Shown piece by piece: positions 22,867 to 31,248 of a stretch of DNA of 38,070 bases; position 1 is the stretch's first letter, and each line of letters opens with the position of its first letter. The stretch spans positions 1 to 38,070 of IMG/VR virus record IMGVR_UViG_3300047496_000216; one strand, given 5' to 3'. The stretch comes from a virus. The position numbers were made by a program, and so were the translations under genes. The notes under the pieces are model-generated. The model was given only the letters and a program-made list of their open reading frames with translations, made no database searches and was not told where the DNA came from.

Positions 22867-24788
22867 GCGCCGTACCTCATCGCAATTTTTCTTTTCTCAG
22901 GGGATGTCACGCGTGATGACTTGGACTCGTCCTCTTTAGGAGGCTGTGCACCGAAAGGATGCCCAGCCGAATCACCGCTGCCATCGTTACCGACACTAGA
23001 CCCAGGACTATTACCGCCACCTGTTCCAGACGCTCCACTTGATCCCCCTGCGCCTCCCGGCGCTGTCAGTATCCCATCGAGGTTCGCAGGCAAAGGGCCC
23101 TCGTCGGCCATGGACTGCGCTTCGGTGGGATAATCGTAATTTGTGATGTTGAGCTCTTTGGAAGCCATCGTAGCCGCGCGCTCTTTAGAGATCCACATCG
23201 CCCCTTCGGCTGCCGCAATGTCCTTAATCTTCGCCGAGCGATCCTGAGTGATGAGTTCTGGGAACGTCACTTCGAGTGCCGGCATCTGAACTCCCATCAC
23301 TTCGAACAGCCGCCCTACAATGCGGCGAATCATATACTCGCAGTGAAGCTGATACCCTTCGAAGAGCTTCGTCACAGGTTCAGTACCGACCAACGCCGAT
23401 GCCCGGTTCGTGGAGCCGCCGATGTGGGCGCCGAGATAACTGATAGGTAGACGGCTCCCCATCGCAATCTTCGTCATGACCCATTCGAGCGTAGGATCCG
23501 TTCCGCCGGTACCCGACGCCAAGTTACTGAGGTACTCGCGCTTAATCTTAGATGTGTGGATGAATTCCGAGCCCGCGTTTGGGATTGTGCCCTGGTTCTG
23601 TTGGTCCATCATGTAGGCTTGAAGGTCCGCCACATTGCCATCGATGGTCGTGTCTATCGACCATGCCGCCATCTTCTGAAGGCTTGTCACCTTGTAGTCC
23701 ACGGTGTCCGAGAGCCTTTTAAAGTCACCGAAGTTCGGGAACAGTATCGAGCGGCCTCGCTTCTCGTTTGATGCGCAGTTGATTTTGAAATGCATCACCT
23801 GCTCGGGCGGCAATTGTTGGAAGATGAATTTGGAACTTGTGACGGGTTTTCCCCCGTCACTACCGCTGTACAACTGGTACTGAGTGGGTGCGACCCACTG
23901 GTAATAGAGCACTCGCTTTATGTCTTCTGGATACGTCACTATCTCCCAAATGACCGACGGATCGATTTGTCGTATTCGTGGCAGGATCCCTCGAGCGGGC
24001 TCTTGTCCAGGCGAAATCTGATAGCTGATGTTCACTTCATCGTTCGGGAGCCACCAAATCATTTGCTCGCCGTAGAGGATGTACTCTTTGAAGATACTTC
24101 GGAACATCATCGGGAATTCGTTTGCGATGGCAAACGACTCGTAGATCGCTTGCGCCGAGCGTTCCACGTTTTGGTCATCATCCGTAAAATCAACCGTGAA
24201 TCCACGACCGAGTACGAAATCAACGATGATATCAATCACCGCGTGAGCCGCCGCATTGTGGTTGTAGTGGTAGTAGGCGAGCGCGTGCATCGCTAAGTAA
24301 TCGTGGTAGTACAGTTGCTTGTAAAACGGACCACCGAGCAGTGGGATGAAGTCCTGACCGATGAGGTTGCCGCCGCCCTGTGGCGAACTACCACTCGAGT
24401 TATTCCAGTTGTTGTAGCCATCGAAACAATCTTCTCTAAAGACGTTTCTGATGGCTTCTCTGAGCGGAATGTCTTTGTGGCGACGGAAGCATTCCAGGAA
24501 CTGGCCTTTATTTAGATCTCGAGTAGAGAACGTTCCATCTGCCTCTTTGCAAAGAACACGGGCTTCAATATCCACGTTAGGATTTGTTTGAAGATGGTGA
24601 ACAAGCTCAAGCGTGGTACGAGGCTCTTTCGATTCAGTAGCACCAAATCTAAAGTCGTTCTCGTATCGAGTCGGATCGAAGGCATTTTGTGAGTTGACCT
24701 GCACCTGTTGCTTAGAGCGTACGTCATTGGGTTCCTCCATAATGAACCGATCAACCCTGTCAGGTTGATGTTTCATCTCGTCAGCCAT
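22863..24788 (-). CDS. Portal protein
   Basis: A 641-residue protein with the portal pattern: HDYLAMHALAYYHYNHNAAAHAVIDIIVDFVLGRGFTVDF (in parts, about 165-205), FKEYILYGEQMIWWLP (clip and wing strands), RIRQIDPSVIWEI, PEQVMHFKIN, GRSILFPNFGDFKRL (stem), and a helical crown. The last 100 residues are Gly/Ser/Pro-rich (GGAGGSSGASGTGGG) and probably disordered. The portal dodecamer forms the entry for DNA and binds the terminase. The gene lies after the MuF-like gene, the reverse of the usual order. Ribosome-binding GGGGGA is about ten bases before the ATG. Confidence 0.88.
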   Translation of the reverse strand: MADEMKHQPDRVDRFIMEEPNDVRSKQQVQVNSQNAFDPTRYENDFRFGATESKEPRTTLELVHHLQTNPNVDIEARVLCKEADGTFSTRDLNKGQFLECFRRHKDIPLREAIRNVFREDCFDGYNNWNNSSGSSPQGGGNLIGQDFIPLLGGPFYKQLYYHDYLAMHALAYYHYNHNAAAHAVIDIIVDFVLGRGFTVDFTDDDQNVERSAQAIYESFAIANEFPMMFRSIFKEYILYGEQMIWWLPNDEVNISYQISPGQEPARGILPRIRQIDPSVIWEIVTYPEDIKRVLYYQWVAPTQYQLYSGSDGGKPVTSSKFIFQQLPPEQVMHFKINCASNEKRGRSILFPNFGDFKRLSDTVDYKVTSLQKMAAWSIDTTIDGNVADLQAYMMDQQNQGTIPNAGSEFIHTSKIKREYLSNLASGTGGTDPTLEWVMTKIAMGSRLPISYLGAHIGGSTNRASALVGTEPVTKLFEGYQLHCEYMIRRIVGRLFEVMGVQMPALEVTFPELITQDRSAKIKDIAAAEGAMWISKERAATMASKELNITNYDYPTEAQSMADEGPLPANLDGILTAPGGAGGSSGASGTGGGNSPGSSVGNDGSGDSAGHPFGAQPPKEDESKSSRVTSPEKRKIAMRYGA

Positions 24789-25891
24789 GTTTCGAAGTCC
24801 CCCAAGTCCTCATTCGGCTCACCCTCTTCCGCATCGGTCAAAGGCGCCAAATCGCACCGGCAATACGGATGAATGGGAGGTTCGCTCCCATCGCATTCGT
24901 CGTCCTTGTGCTCTCCCGACAACTGTTTTTGAATCTCAGTCGTACTCAACCCATCGCGCCAAAGGCAACAGTCATCAGTCTTGTTGTCAATGACGGCTAT
25001 CCACTGAAAGTCGATTATACCATTCTCTTTCGCTACGTCGATTTGGCCGGCACGAACGTTGGCGACAAAGTCCTCCGTCATGTCCTTTTCGACCTCCCAA
25101 AGGTAACGCACAACGTTCTCACCGCTTGAGTCATCGATGACCGTGTCTGCGACGCCGGTCCCTCTGGTCGTTGGGATATTGGCATCGAGGTATTGGTCGA
25201 CTATCTGTTGCCACGTATCGTCATCTAGTATCCCGACCGTGAGTGAGTCCGGATCCTCAGTGGGCTTAGTGGGTTTGAAGGCTTCCCGGACCACCCGTTT
25301 CACCTTCCTGAGTCTTTTCTTGAGTTTCCGAACTTTCTTCGCGGTCGGGAAGACTTTGGTGACGGCGGCTCGCATCTCCTCGTCATCGCGACGAAGTAGA
25401 ACGCTTTGCATGATCGCATGAACCACCGCGGTCCTTAGCTTATCGAAGGCGAAGCGGATCCTAACCGCTGGGTCACCTCCGAAGGGGGAGTCAGTCACGT
25501 GACGGGCGTTTAGCTTTGCGGCGTCTAGTTTCAGCCGAGTCTTACGACCCAGGGCACGTCCGATCGCTTCACCTTCTCCTGCGTAACTAAGCGAATAGGC
25601 CATCCGTCTATTCGCAAAGTAGATGTCGATTGAATCGTCAGCCGCTTTGTCGAAGAACGAGTGCAGCATATGATCGATTCGATTAGTAGTGATGGCAGCG
25701 TCGTGCCGCGCCAGGTGTTGTATGTGGGAGATAAAGAAATCGATGAGCTCCCACAGGTCCGCCATGACAGTAGAGAGCTTGTCTTGGTTGGCACTGAGGA
25801 GATATTCAAGCGCCTTGTTTTTCTCTAAAACGAAACGTCGGTAAGCCGGGTTGTTGTTTAGAGGTCGCTTCTCTTTTTTTGATCGAGTCAT
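24773..25891 (-). CDS. MuF-like minor head protein
   Basis: A 372-residue protein with the signature of the phage minor head (Mu gpF, SPP1 gp7) family in its C-terminal 130 residues: IDFQWIAVIDNKTDDCCLWRDG (in parts, about 300-322), then EPPIHPYCRCDLAPL with the conserved PP-x-H-P-x-C-R-C. The N-terminal part is helical and basic (KKVRKLKKRLRKVKRVV). These proteins sit inside the head near the portal and may be ejected with DNA. The gene overlaps the portal start by 16 bases and the zinc-finger frame by 86. Confidence 0.85.
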   Translation of the reverse strand: MTRSKKEKRPLNNNPAYRRFVLEKNKALEYLLSANQDKLSTVMADLWELIDFFISHIQHLARHDAAITTNRIDHMLHSFFDKAADDSIDIYFANRRMAYSLSYAGEGEAIGRALGRKTRLKLDAAKLNARHVTDSPFGGDPAVRIRFAFDKLRTAVVHAIMQSVLLRRDDEEMRAAVTKVFPTAKKVRKLKKRLRKVKRVVREAFKPTKPTEDPDSLTVGILDDDTWQQIVDQYLDANIPTTRGTGVADTVIDDSSGENVVRYLWEVEKDMTEDFVANVRAGQIDVAKENGIIDFQWIAVIDNKTDDCCLWRDGLSTTEIQKQLSGEHKDDECDGSEPPIHPYCRCDLAPLTDAEEGEPNEDLGDFETWLTR

Positions 25892-26018
25892 TTAAACAGT
25901 CCAGTGAGCAGAAATGCTCGAAATAGCCATCGGTGTTTTTGGAGAATGGAACTGGATTACACGATGCGAAATATTTAAAGCAATGGTCACACACATAACC
26001 CGCGTCTTTCTTCGACAA
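25806..26018 (-). CDS. Zinc-finger miniprotein, TTG start
   Basis: A 70-residue protein starting at a TTG (26018), with AGGAGG five bases before it, at the end of the terminase gene. It holds a CDHC pair (about residues 11-14) and an FCSLDC pair (about 41-46), spaced as in FCS/MYM-like treble-clef fingers. Its basic C-terminal third overlaps the MuF-like gene by 86 bases in another frame. A longer ATG/GTG frame would run inside the terminase and is unlikely. Zinc-finger miniproteins occur in packaging clusters, where they may bind DNA or a terminase partner. Confidence 0.65.
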   Translation of the reverse strand: MSKKDAGYVCDHCFKYFASCNPVPFSKNTDGYFEHFCSLDCLNDSIKKREATSKQQPGLPTFRFREKQGA

Positions 26019-26020
26019 TC

Positions 26021-27367
26021 TTACCTCCTGATGATGAACATCTTGCCAGGCTTCACTGCCGATTGGATAGGCGTGATCTCGCAAATTGCGTAGCCGATAC
26101 CATCTGACGCGTGAGTCATGTCCCCCTTTGGTCCCGAATCCAAAATTAACGTCGCACCTTTCTTCCAGGCAACTTGAGAAAGGTCGCGCTGCAAGTTTCG
26201 ACACTTGGGGCTATGCCACATACTGACTTGGCCCGAAGCACTCCTAAGCACCGCGTTCACCGCGTTCACCCTGTCTTTTACGGTCGGGTTGCAGCTTGGA
26301 GTGCGGCTCGTCCACCGGATGGAGTTCGCATCCAGTATCTGACCCACGATGTCATAGTCGCTTTGCCCGGCCGCGGCCCGTTGCCCTGCGTTCGATGTCG
26401 CATCCCCACAGATAACAATCCCTGCAGGATGACCTTTAACCCGCTCCACAAGCTCAAGCGCCGCTTCGGGTGTGTGACTGTGTTCCAAGTGAATCTCATC
26501 GTGCCAGTACCAATTTGGCCCCGCGTTTTGCCCAAGCGTCCAGCACATAGGCGTCAGGTTGAAGTCCATTGCGACGATGATGGGGAGCGCGGGATGAATC
26601 CCGCCATCACGGGTGAGAGGTGATGTGTCACGTACGTTGTGGTCGCCGTAGGCGTAGTAGACCGGATGCTCCGCGATGTTCACGTGCTTTGCGTCGAGTT
26701 CTTGGGCTGCCGTCACTTTCGAATAGGTTTTAAGCAACTGGTCGTAGAACTCTTGGGTGATGATGCCGGCCTTCACAGCTTCGATAGTTGCGACGTGGGT
26801 GAAGCCGTAGGTGAGGTCTTTCGGGTTCTTTACGATGAACCGTTCATAGCTCCAATCCTCACCATTCGTCGTTGAGGTTACGAGTCCTCGAATCTTCTTT
26901 GATTCACGAAGACGACTCACAATGACGTCGTGAGTGTTCTGAGGCGTGTCCCGGACCTCGTCCATCCAGTACCAAGAGAACTCGATACCACGAAGCGGGT
27001 TTGGCTTACTCATCACACGGGTAAAGATCGTGACCAGTCGGTTTTTGGCCTTTACCGAAATGATGTTCGCGTAACTTTTGAACTCCCGTCGTCCTCCCCA
27101 GTGTCGGGGTGGCCTTTTGTCTGCGACCCACTTGTAACCGTAGTAATCAAGCCAGTAGAAGAATTCTCGAAGTGTCGCTTGGGAAAGTTGGTTATAGGTG
27201 TTCGCACCGATGAGACCCGATTCGTCTGGCATCGTGTCTATATTCTCGAGCGCGAAGTGGGATCCTGTGAAGGTCTTACCTACTGCGACACCGCCAAAGA
27301 ATGCGTAATGCGTAAAGGGATTCTTCACCACCGCGGCTTGCCATGGGTGAAGATGGATATCGCTCAT
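26021..27367 (-). CDS. terL: Terminase large subunit
   Basis: A 448-residue packaging motor. Walker A is GGVAVGKT (Lys31, Thr32), Walker B is WYWMDE (Asp136, Glu137). The nuclease domain has its three acidic residues in VAMDFN (Asp268), ICGDAT (Asp322) and HASDGIGYA (Asp422). ATPase hydrolysis drives DNA into the head and the nuclease cuts the concatemer. The length is typical of a full two-domain protein. It overlaps the small subunit by four bases (ATGA). Confidence 0.95.
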   Translation of the reverse strand: MSDIHLHPWQAAVVKNPFTHYAFFGGVAVGKTFTGSHFALENIDTMPDESGLIGANTYNQLSQATLREFFYWLDYYGYKWVADKRPPRHWGGRREFKSYANIISVKAKNRLVTIFTRVMSKPNPLRGIEFSWYWMDEVRDTPQNTHDVIVSRLRESKKIRGLVTSTTNGEDWSYERFIVKNPKDLTYGFTHVATIEAVKAGIITQEFYDQLLKTYSKVTAAQELDAKHVNIAEHPVYYAYGDHNVRDTSPLTRDGGIHPALPIIVAMDFNLTPMCWTLGQNAGPNWYWHDEIHLEHSHTPEAALELVERVKGHPAGIVICGDATSNAGQRAAAGQSDYDIVGQILDANSIRWTSRTPSCNPTVKDRVNAVNAVLRSASGQVSMWHSPKCRNLQRDLSQVAWKKGATLILDSGPKGDMTHASDGIGYAICEITPIQSAVKPGKMFIIRR

Positions 27368-27726
27368 TGCTTATTGTGGTAGGCCGCTTGTTCAGCTTCG
27401 GTGCAGGTGATTACGGTGCGCGGCTTTTCATCTTCATCCTCTTCGACAACTATAGGTGCCGGCGTGTCCGATTGACCCAGGAGTTGCTTCCCAAGCCAAA
27501 TGAGCATGGTCACGTTGCCGGCTTCCGCTATCTCTATTTGCTTTCGTCTAATGCGCTCACGGGTTTCATCGCGACCTTTTTTTAGAAGGGGCCCGTATCG
27601 GCGCTTTAGAGCGCTCTCCCCGATATCTAAGACGCTCCCTATCTCCGAGTCGGTGCAATGGTTACGCGCCATTCCATAAATCACCTTTTCGACTTCCGGA
27701 GTGATTTGTTTTAGCGGTCTCCCCAT
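27364..27726 (-). CDS. terS: Terminase small subunit
   Basis: A 120-residue DNA-recognition protein and first gene of the late block. The start MGRPLKQITPE and the helix-turn-helix (NHCTDSEIGSVLDIGESAL then RYGPLLKKGRDETRERIRRKQ) match the small terminase/DNA packaging family; GNVTMLIWLGKQLLGQ is the shared helix used for ring assembly. The C-terminal 30 residues are acidic. It recognises the pac or cos site and loads the large subunit. Only 44 bases separate it from the divergent glycosyltransferase gene at 27771, so the late promoter must lie in or near that gap. Confidence 0.9.
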   Translation of the reverse strand: MGRPLKQITPEVEKVIYGMARNHCTDSEIGSVLDIGESALKRRYGPLLKKGRDETRERIRRKQIEIAEAGNVTMLIWLGKQLLGQSDTPAPIVVEEDEDEKPRTVITCTEAEQAAYHNKQ

Positions 27727-27770
27727 TTTTAACTCCCCATCCCATTGTCCTACTATTAGTCTACCACTCG

Positions 27771-28694
27771 ATGAAAAAGCTACTGGCCGTTTACAATGTT
27801 TGTGGGATTTCGGGTCGAGAGAATATCCCGTATTACGTCAACGCAATCGAATCCATGCTTCGTCAAGATTTGAGTGAGACTGATGTCGTGGTCTCTGGCT
27901 GCATGAGTTCAAAGCCTGTTCAAACGCAGCTGCAAGATACTTTTGGTGCAAGAATTTCTTACAATTGGATCTTGCAGCCACTGCCTTTAGGCGTCACGTT
28001 CAACCATACTGTGGCACGATGTGTCGAACGGTTTGGAGAGTATGACGGTTACCTCTACGTGGATTCTGGCATCAATTTCTGGAACCCAGACGGAGTGGTG
28101 CTTGGGAATACGTTCTCGACACTCTTTCAAGGGATGCGTCAGTACAACGCGGCTATCATTGCCGCGATGCCATCAAACGATGACGGGAGACAGTGGTGGA
28201 ATATCAGCTATCCGCCTGACGGTTCGGACTACCGGTACTCTTTAGGACAGACGACGAACATGCACTGCCAAATCTTTTGTGCGGATTGGCTTAGGACGTA
28301 CGGCCGAATCTTGCCTGACATATTCGCTTCCGATTCCAGTGAGTCCACATTTTCATTTTTATGTTCCGCACTTCGTCGTCCCTTCATCATGAGACAGCGC
28401 GCCCACGTCTTTCATGCGCATTCGATGGACGGAGCGTCTTCTGGGTTTCGAGGGCAACTTCTCTTTAAGACCACGCGCACAATGGATGAGAGGTACAACG
28501 AAGGGAAGCACTTAGGGTTTGGATATGAAGAGTGCGACCCACAGAAGCGGTGGATGCATGACCCGACAGCTTACGACGCTGACGGTTATCCAATAAGCCC
28601 TGAACTTGCGCTTTATTTGAAGGAAAACTTGTTCTTGAAGCAGTCGGAGTTTGATTACCGTTGGATCAATTCAGTTATGTTCGCAAACCGCTGA
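27771..28694 (+). CDS. Glycosyltransferase (GT2-like, variant DXD)
   Basis: A 307-residue soluble protein with GT-A features: MKKLLAVYNVCGISGRENI at the start, a helix with YYVNAIESMLRQ, GVTFNHTVARCVERFG (nucleotide-binding helix), and GYLYVDSGINFW, where Asp98-Ser-Gly stands at the DXD position with its second Asp missing. The C-terminal half (FHAHSMDGASSGFRGQL) has conserved His/Asp that could assist catalysis. It heads a two-gene plus-strand island with the C-methyltransferase-like gene and is divergent from the terminase block. The acceptor is unknown. Confidence 0.7.
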   Translation: MKKLLAVYNVCGISGRENIPYYVNAIESMLRQDLSETDVVVSGCMSSKPVQTQLQDTFGARISYNWILQPLPLGVTFNHTVARCVERFGEYDGYLYVDSGINFWNPDGVVLGNTFSTLFQGMRQYNAAIIAAMPSNDDGRQWWNISYPPDGSDYRYSLGQTTNMHCQIFCADWLRTYGRILPDIFASDSSESTFSFLCSALRRPFIMRQRAHVFHAHSMDGASSGFRGQLLFKTTRTMDERYNEGKHLGFGYEECDPQKRWMHDPTAYDADGYPISPELALYLKENLFLKQSEFDYRWINSVMFANR

Positions 28695-28714
28695 GCGTTG
28701 TAAAGGGATGTAAA

Positions 28715-29851
28715 ATGTACACCAGGATTACCAAATGTAGGGCGTGTGGGCATCAAAGTTTCGTTCCCGTTTTAGATCTTGGAATGCAAGCACTGACCGG
28801 TGTTTTCCCAAAGTCGAAATCAGATCCGGTTGAAAAGGCTCCACTTCAACTAGTGCGTTGCGGGAAGTGCGAGCTCGCTCAACTTCATCACACCGTGCCG
28901 CCAACCCTCATGTTCGGAAAAGGGTACGGGTACCGATCGTCTTTGAATAGATCCATGGTTTCTCACCTTGAATCAAGTGCAAGAGCGATTGAGCACATGG
29001 TTGCGATCAAGGACACGGACGTTGTGGTCGACATAGGCTCGAACGATGGCACAACACTCAAAGCTTTTAGAAACGGTGAGCGATGGGGATTTGATCCTGG
29101 TGACTTTCAGAAATATTACGACGGCACTGAAATCCATTTCGTCAACGATTACTTCAAAAAAGGAATGTGTCCCAAAGCGAAAGTGATTACCGCTTACGCA
29201 ATGTTCTACGATCTTGACGATCCGATTTCATTCTTGAGCGACATGGCAGATACCCTTGCACCTGGCGGTGTCATCGTCCTTGAGCTCGCGTATCTTCCGA
29301 CAATTGTTAAAAACACTGCTTACGATACGATCTGTCACGAACACCTTTGTTACTACCGGATCTTCGACGTCGAGACGATGGCTATTAAAGTTGGTCTGCG
29401 AAGGAAATTCGCTATGTTGAACGATACCAATGGCGGGAGCGCGTTCATCGTTCTTGAAAAAGGAGTCCCGATAAATTCGAGAAGCCTTCAGGATTACCAT
29501 TTGTATCTCGATTCGTTTGCAACCCGTGTGAGAGAAAGAAAAGAGCAGTTGCTTAAATTCCTCGACGCTCACAGAGGAAAGGTCGTGGGCTACGGCGCAT
29601 CCACCAAAGGGAACGTGCTACTTCAGTATTGCGGGATCACAGAAGAGTTGCTTCCAGCCATCGTTGATGTGAATCCCGACAAGTGGGGATCGTTTACTCC
29701 TGGATCTCTTATTCCGATTGTTCCTGAGGGAACTATTGAGTCTGAGTACTTCTTAGTCATGCCGTGGCATTTCAAAGACGACATCTTGAAACGGAACCCG
29801 AAACAGAAGTTCGTCTTCCCGCTGCCTACCCTGGCCACATACCGAGCTTAG
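28715..29851 (+). CDS. SAM-dependent C-methyltransferase (sugar C-methyltransferase type)
   Basis: A 378-residue protein with three parts. A zinc site comes first (Cys8, Cys11, Cys49, Cys52). The SAM domain follows, with VVVDIGSNDGTTLKAF (motif I, about 103-118) and HEHLCYYR (about 210). The C-terminal domain carries GKVVGYGASTKGNVLLQYCGI (in parts), as in NovU/TylC3-type enzymes. This order matches proteins that add a methyl to C-3 or C-5 of nucleotide sugars. The ATG at 28715 has AAAGGG seven bases before it and is better than the upstream ATG at 28661. Its end overlaps the convergent gene at 29826 by 26 bases. No sugar-synthesis genes are nearby, so a host sugar nucleotide should be the substrate. 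Confidence 0.83.
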   Translation: MYTRITKCRACGHQSFVPVLDLGMQALTGVFPKSKSDPVEKAPLQLVRCGKCELAQLHHTVPPTLMFGKGYGYRSSLNRSMVSHLESSARAIEHMVAIKDTDVVVDIGSNDGTTLKAFRNGERWGFDPGDFQKYYDGTEIHFVNDYFKKGMCPKAKVITAYAMFYDLDDPISFLSDMADTLAPGGVIVLELAYLPTIVKNTAYDTICHEHLCYYRIFDVETMAIKVGLRRKFAMLNDTNGGSAFIVLEKGVPINSRSLQDYHLYLDSFATRVRERKEQLLKFLDAHRGKVVGYGASTKGNVLLQYCGITEELLPAIVDVNPDKWGSFTPGSLIPIVPEGTIESEYFLVMPWHFKDDILKRNPKQKFVFPLPTLATYRA

Positions 29852-30707
29852 AGAATATTCTAAGCCAGAATAGTTCGGGGTTTCGCGTCTCGGTTACTTG
29901 TCTGTGTAGACTCATACGTGAGACATCCAGACACTTTTCAGCGTCCTTAGACTCACTCTCTTTGATCATTGTCCTAATATCTTCCACTGACCGCCACTCG
30001 AAATAATCAACGAACCACTGCCGTGTGATCGGATTTGTCTGTTCCAGAAGAATGCATTTAGCCAAACCAGCTTCTCTAACTCTGTTCTTCACATGCCATG
30101 TTTTTCCGCTTCCAGATCGAGCGAAGTTCACCACAAACTTACAACGGAGCATGAAATCTGCGTAGTCTTGATAGGTGCCGTACCTCTCGCACCTGGGCCC
30201 CACAGTCACAAGACTTCCGAGCTCTCGAATAGCGTCGCTTCGTTCTTTGCTTCCCGTTCCACCCACGAATCCCAAGAGAATGTCTTTTTCTACTGTCTTA
30301 TCGTACGGCCTCGGATCGAGCGGCATGAGAGTGGTCAGATCATTCCCAGAACTTGGCCAGTAACTTGAACCATCCATATTCACTTGAAACGTAAACGCGT
30401 TCGCTTTCCGGTACTGTTGAATGGACGGCCACCAGTCTGGGCACGCTCCGTCGCAGCATAGGTGAACGACTGGGCAGATATGCTCACGAATGGTTGCGAA
30501 CATGTCGGCCGGCATCTTTAGCGGCCCTTCCGCCGCTCCAATGTAGAACACGACGTCCGGGTTCAGTGCTTCGACATAACTGTAGGATGGCACTAGTTTC
30601 GAATAGAAGTGGTGTGTAATCTCTAGGTTCCAGTGAGTGACACTCGTTAAGCTATTCACCACGGGCTCTAAAGCCATCGACTCGTTTGTGATCCAAAGAA
30701 CTTTCAT
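29826..30707 (-). CDS. CgeB-like glycosyltransferase, copy A
   Basis: A 293-residue protein resembling the glycosyltransferases of the CgeB/DUF3880 type (GT-B fold). The first half has MKVLWITNESMALEPVV, then VVHLCCDGACPDWWPSIQQ and VNMDGSSYWP. The second half has DILLGFVGGTGSK, then YGTYQDYADFMLRCKFVVNF and a conserved RVREAGLAKCILLE (donor site). It is clearly paralogous to the protein at 32405; both have the CCD-x-x-CPDWWP block and the YGTYQDYA block. No membrane segments. AGGGA lies eight bases before the ATG. A 7-base stem (29846-29852, 29859-29865) covers the convergent end with the methyltransferase gene. Confidence 0.75.
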   Translation of the reverse strand: MKVLWITNESMALEPVVNSLTSVTHWNLEITHHFYSKLVPSYSYVEALNPDVVFYIGAAEGPLKMPADMFATIREHICPVVHLCCDGACPDWWPSIQQYRKANAFTFQVNMDGSSYWPSSGNDLTTLMPLDPRPYDKTVEKDILLGFVGGTGSKERSDAIRELGSLVTVGPRCERYGTYQDYADFMLRCKFVVNFARSGSGKTWHVKNRVREAGLAKCILLEQTNPITRQWFVDYFEWRSVEDIRTMIKESESKDAEKCLDVSRMSLHRQVTETRNPELFWLRIFSKLGMWPG

Positions 30708-30733
30708 TTTATTTCCCTAACCTCAGCCACTTT

Positions 30734-30976
30734 TCATTTCTCCCCCGACCGCGATAGCGAACCCGACCGCGACCACGACCGCGACCACGCCCTCGACCGC
30801 GACCACGATAGCGAACACGACCACGCCCTCGACCGCGACCACGACCGCGACCACGACCGCGACCACGCCCTCGACCGCGACCACGATAGCGAACACGACC
30901 GCGAACACGACCGCGAACACGACCGCGACCACGACCGCGCCAGGTCGAAACTCGCTCTTAGTAGGCTCGCATTCAT
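30734..30976 (-). CDS. Trp-Ser-Arg repeat protein made of a hexanucleotide minisatellite
   Basis: An 80-residue frame begins at an ATG that overlaps the upstream stop (ATGA), as all its neighbours in this operon do, and encodes almost only a dipeptide repeat (SRSWSRSR, SCSRSCSR, SRAWSRSW). All reading frames of the repeat give other repeats, so it could be a spurious by-product. The coupled start and uninterrupted length favour a real, if simple, product. The first 13 residues (MNASLLRASFDLA) are not repeated. Function unknown. Confidence 0.4.
   Translation of the reverse strand: MNASLLRASFDLARSWSRSCSRSCSRSCSLSWSRSRAWSRSWSRSWSRSRAWSCSLSWSRSRAWSRSWSRSGSLSRSGEK
30746..30941. repeat. Hexanucleotide minisatellite with 59-base higher-order repeat
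   Basis: About 196 bases built of six-base units close to CGACCG, CGACCA and CGAACA. On top of these, 59 bases (30764-30822) recur exactly at 30842-30900, an offset of 78 bases (13 units). The region is G-C-rich and strongly strand-biased, with C almost only on the plus strand in CGA/CGC units. Copy-number change by slippage or unequal recombination is expected. Confidence 0.9.
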
Positions 30977-31248
30977 TTCACTGTTCGTGGAAGTTTGTGA
31001 TTCCAGATCGATGCATCCACAATGCTTCCGCGACCTATGATCACGTTTCCTATCATCGGCTCTACTTCATTTAGCTCGCCAGTAGAAAGCGCATTATGAA
31101 ATCTGCCATCGTCTGCTATCCATGCGCACTCGCTTAAGATCAATTCCTTTTGGAATACCGCCTCAAGTCTCCCCGTATAGTGATGAGTCACCGTACGGAT
31201 GAAATAGTTAGCGCCAATTTGCCATGGGTTTGTTGCCATTACTTTCAT
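30973..31248 (-). CDS. Conserved small phage protein of unknown function
   Basis: A 91-residue protein. QIGANYFIRTVTHHYTGRLEAVF and VIIGRGSIVDASIWNHKLP (in parts) match a small family I recall from many phages (probably DUF6948), but I cannot verify the name here. The fold should be a small beta-barrel. It is coupled to the gene before it (ATGA at 31245-31248) and to the repeat gene after it. In my recollection members of this family are often followed by a simple repeat frame, as here. Confidence 0.7.
   Translation of the reverse strand: MKVMATNPWQIGANYFIRTVTHHYTGRLEAVFQKELILSECAWIADDGRFHNALSTGELNEVEPMIGNVIIGRGSIVDASIWNHKLPRTVK

Noticed and set aside
30734-30976. CRISPR array
   Set aside because: The repeat units are contiguous six-base words without spacers, and no cas gene is present.
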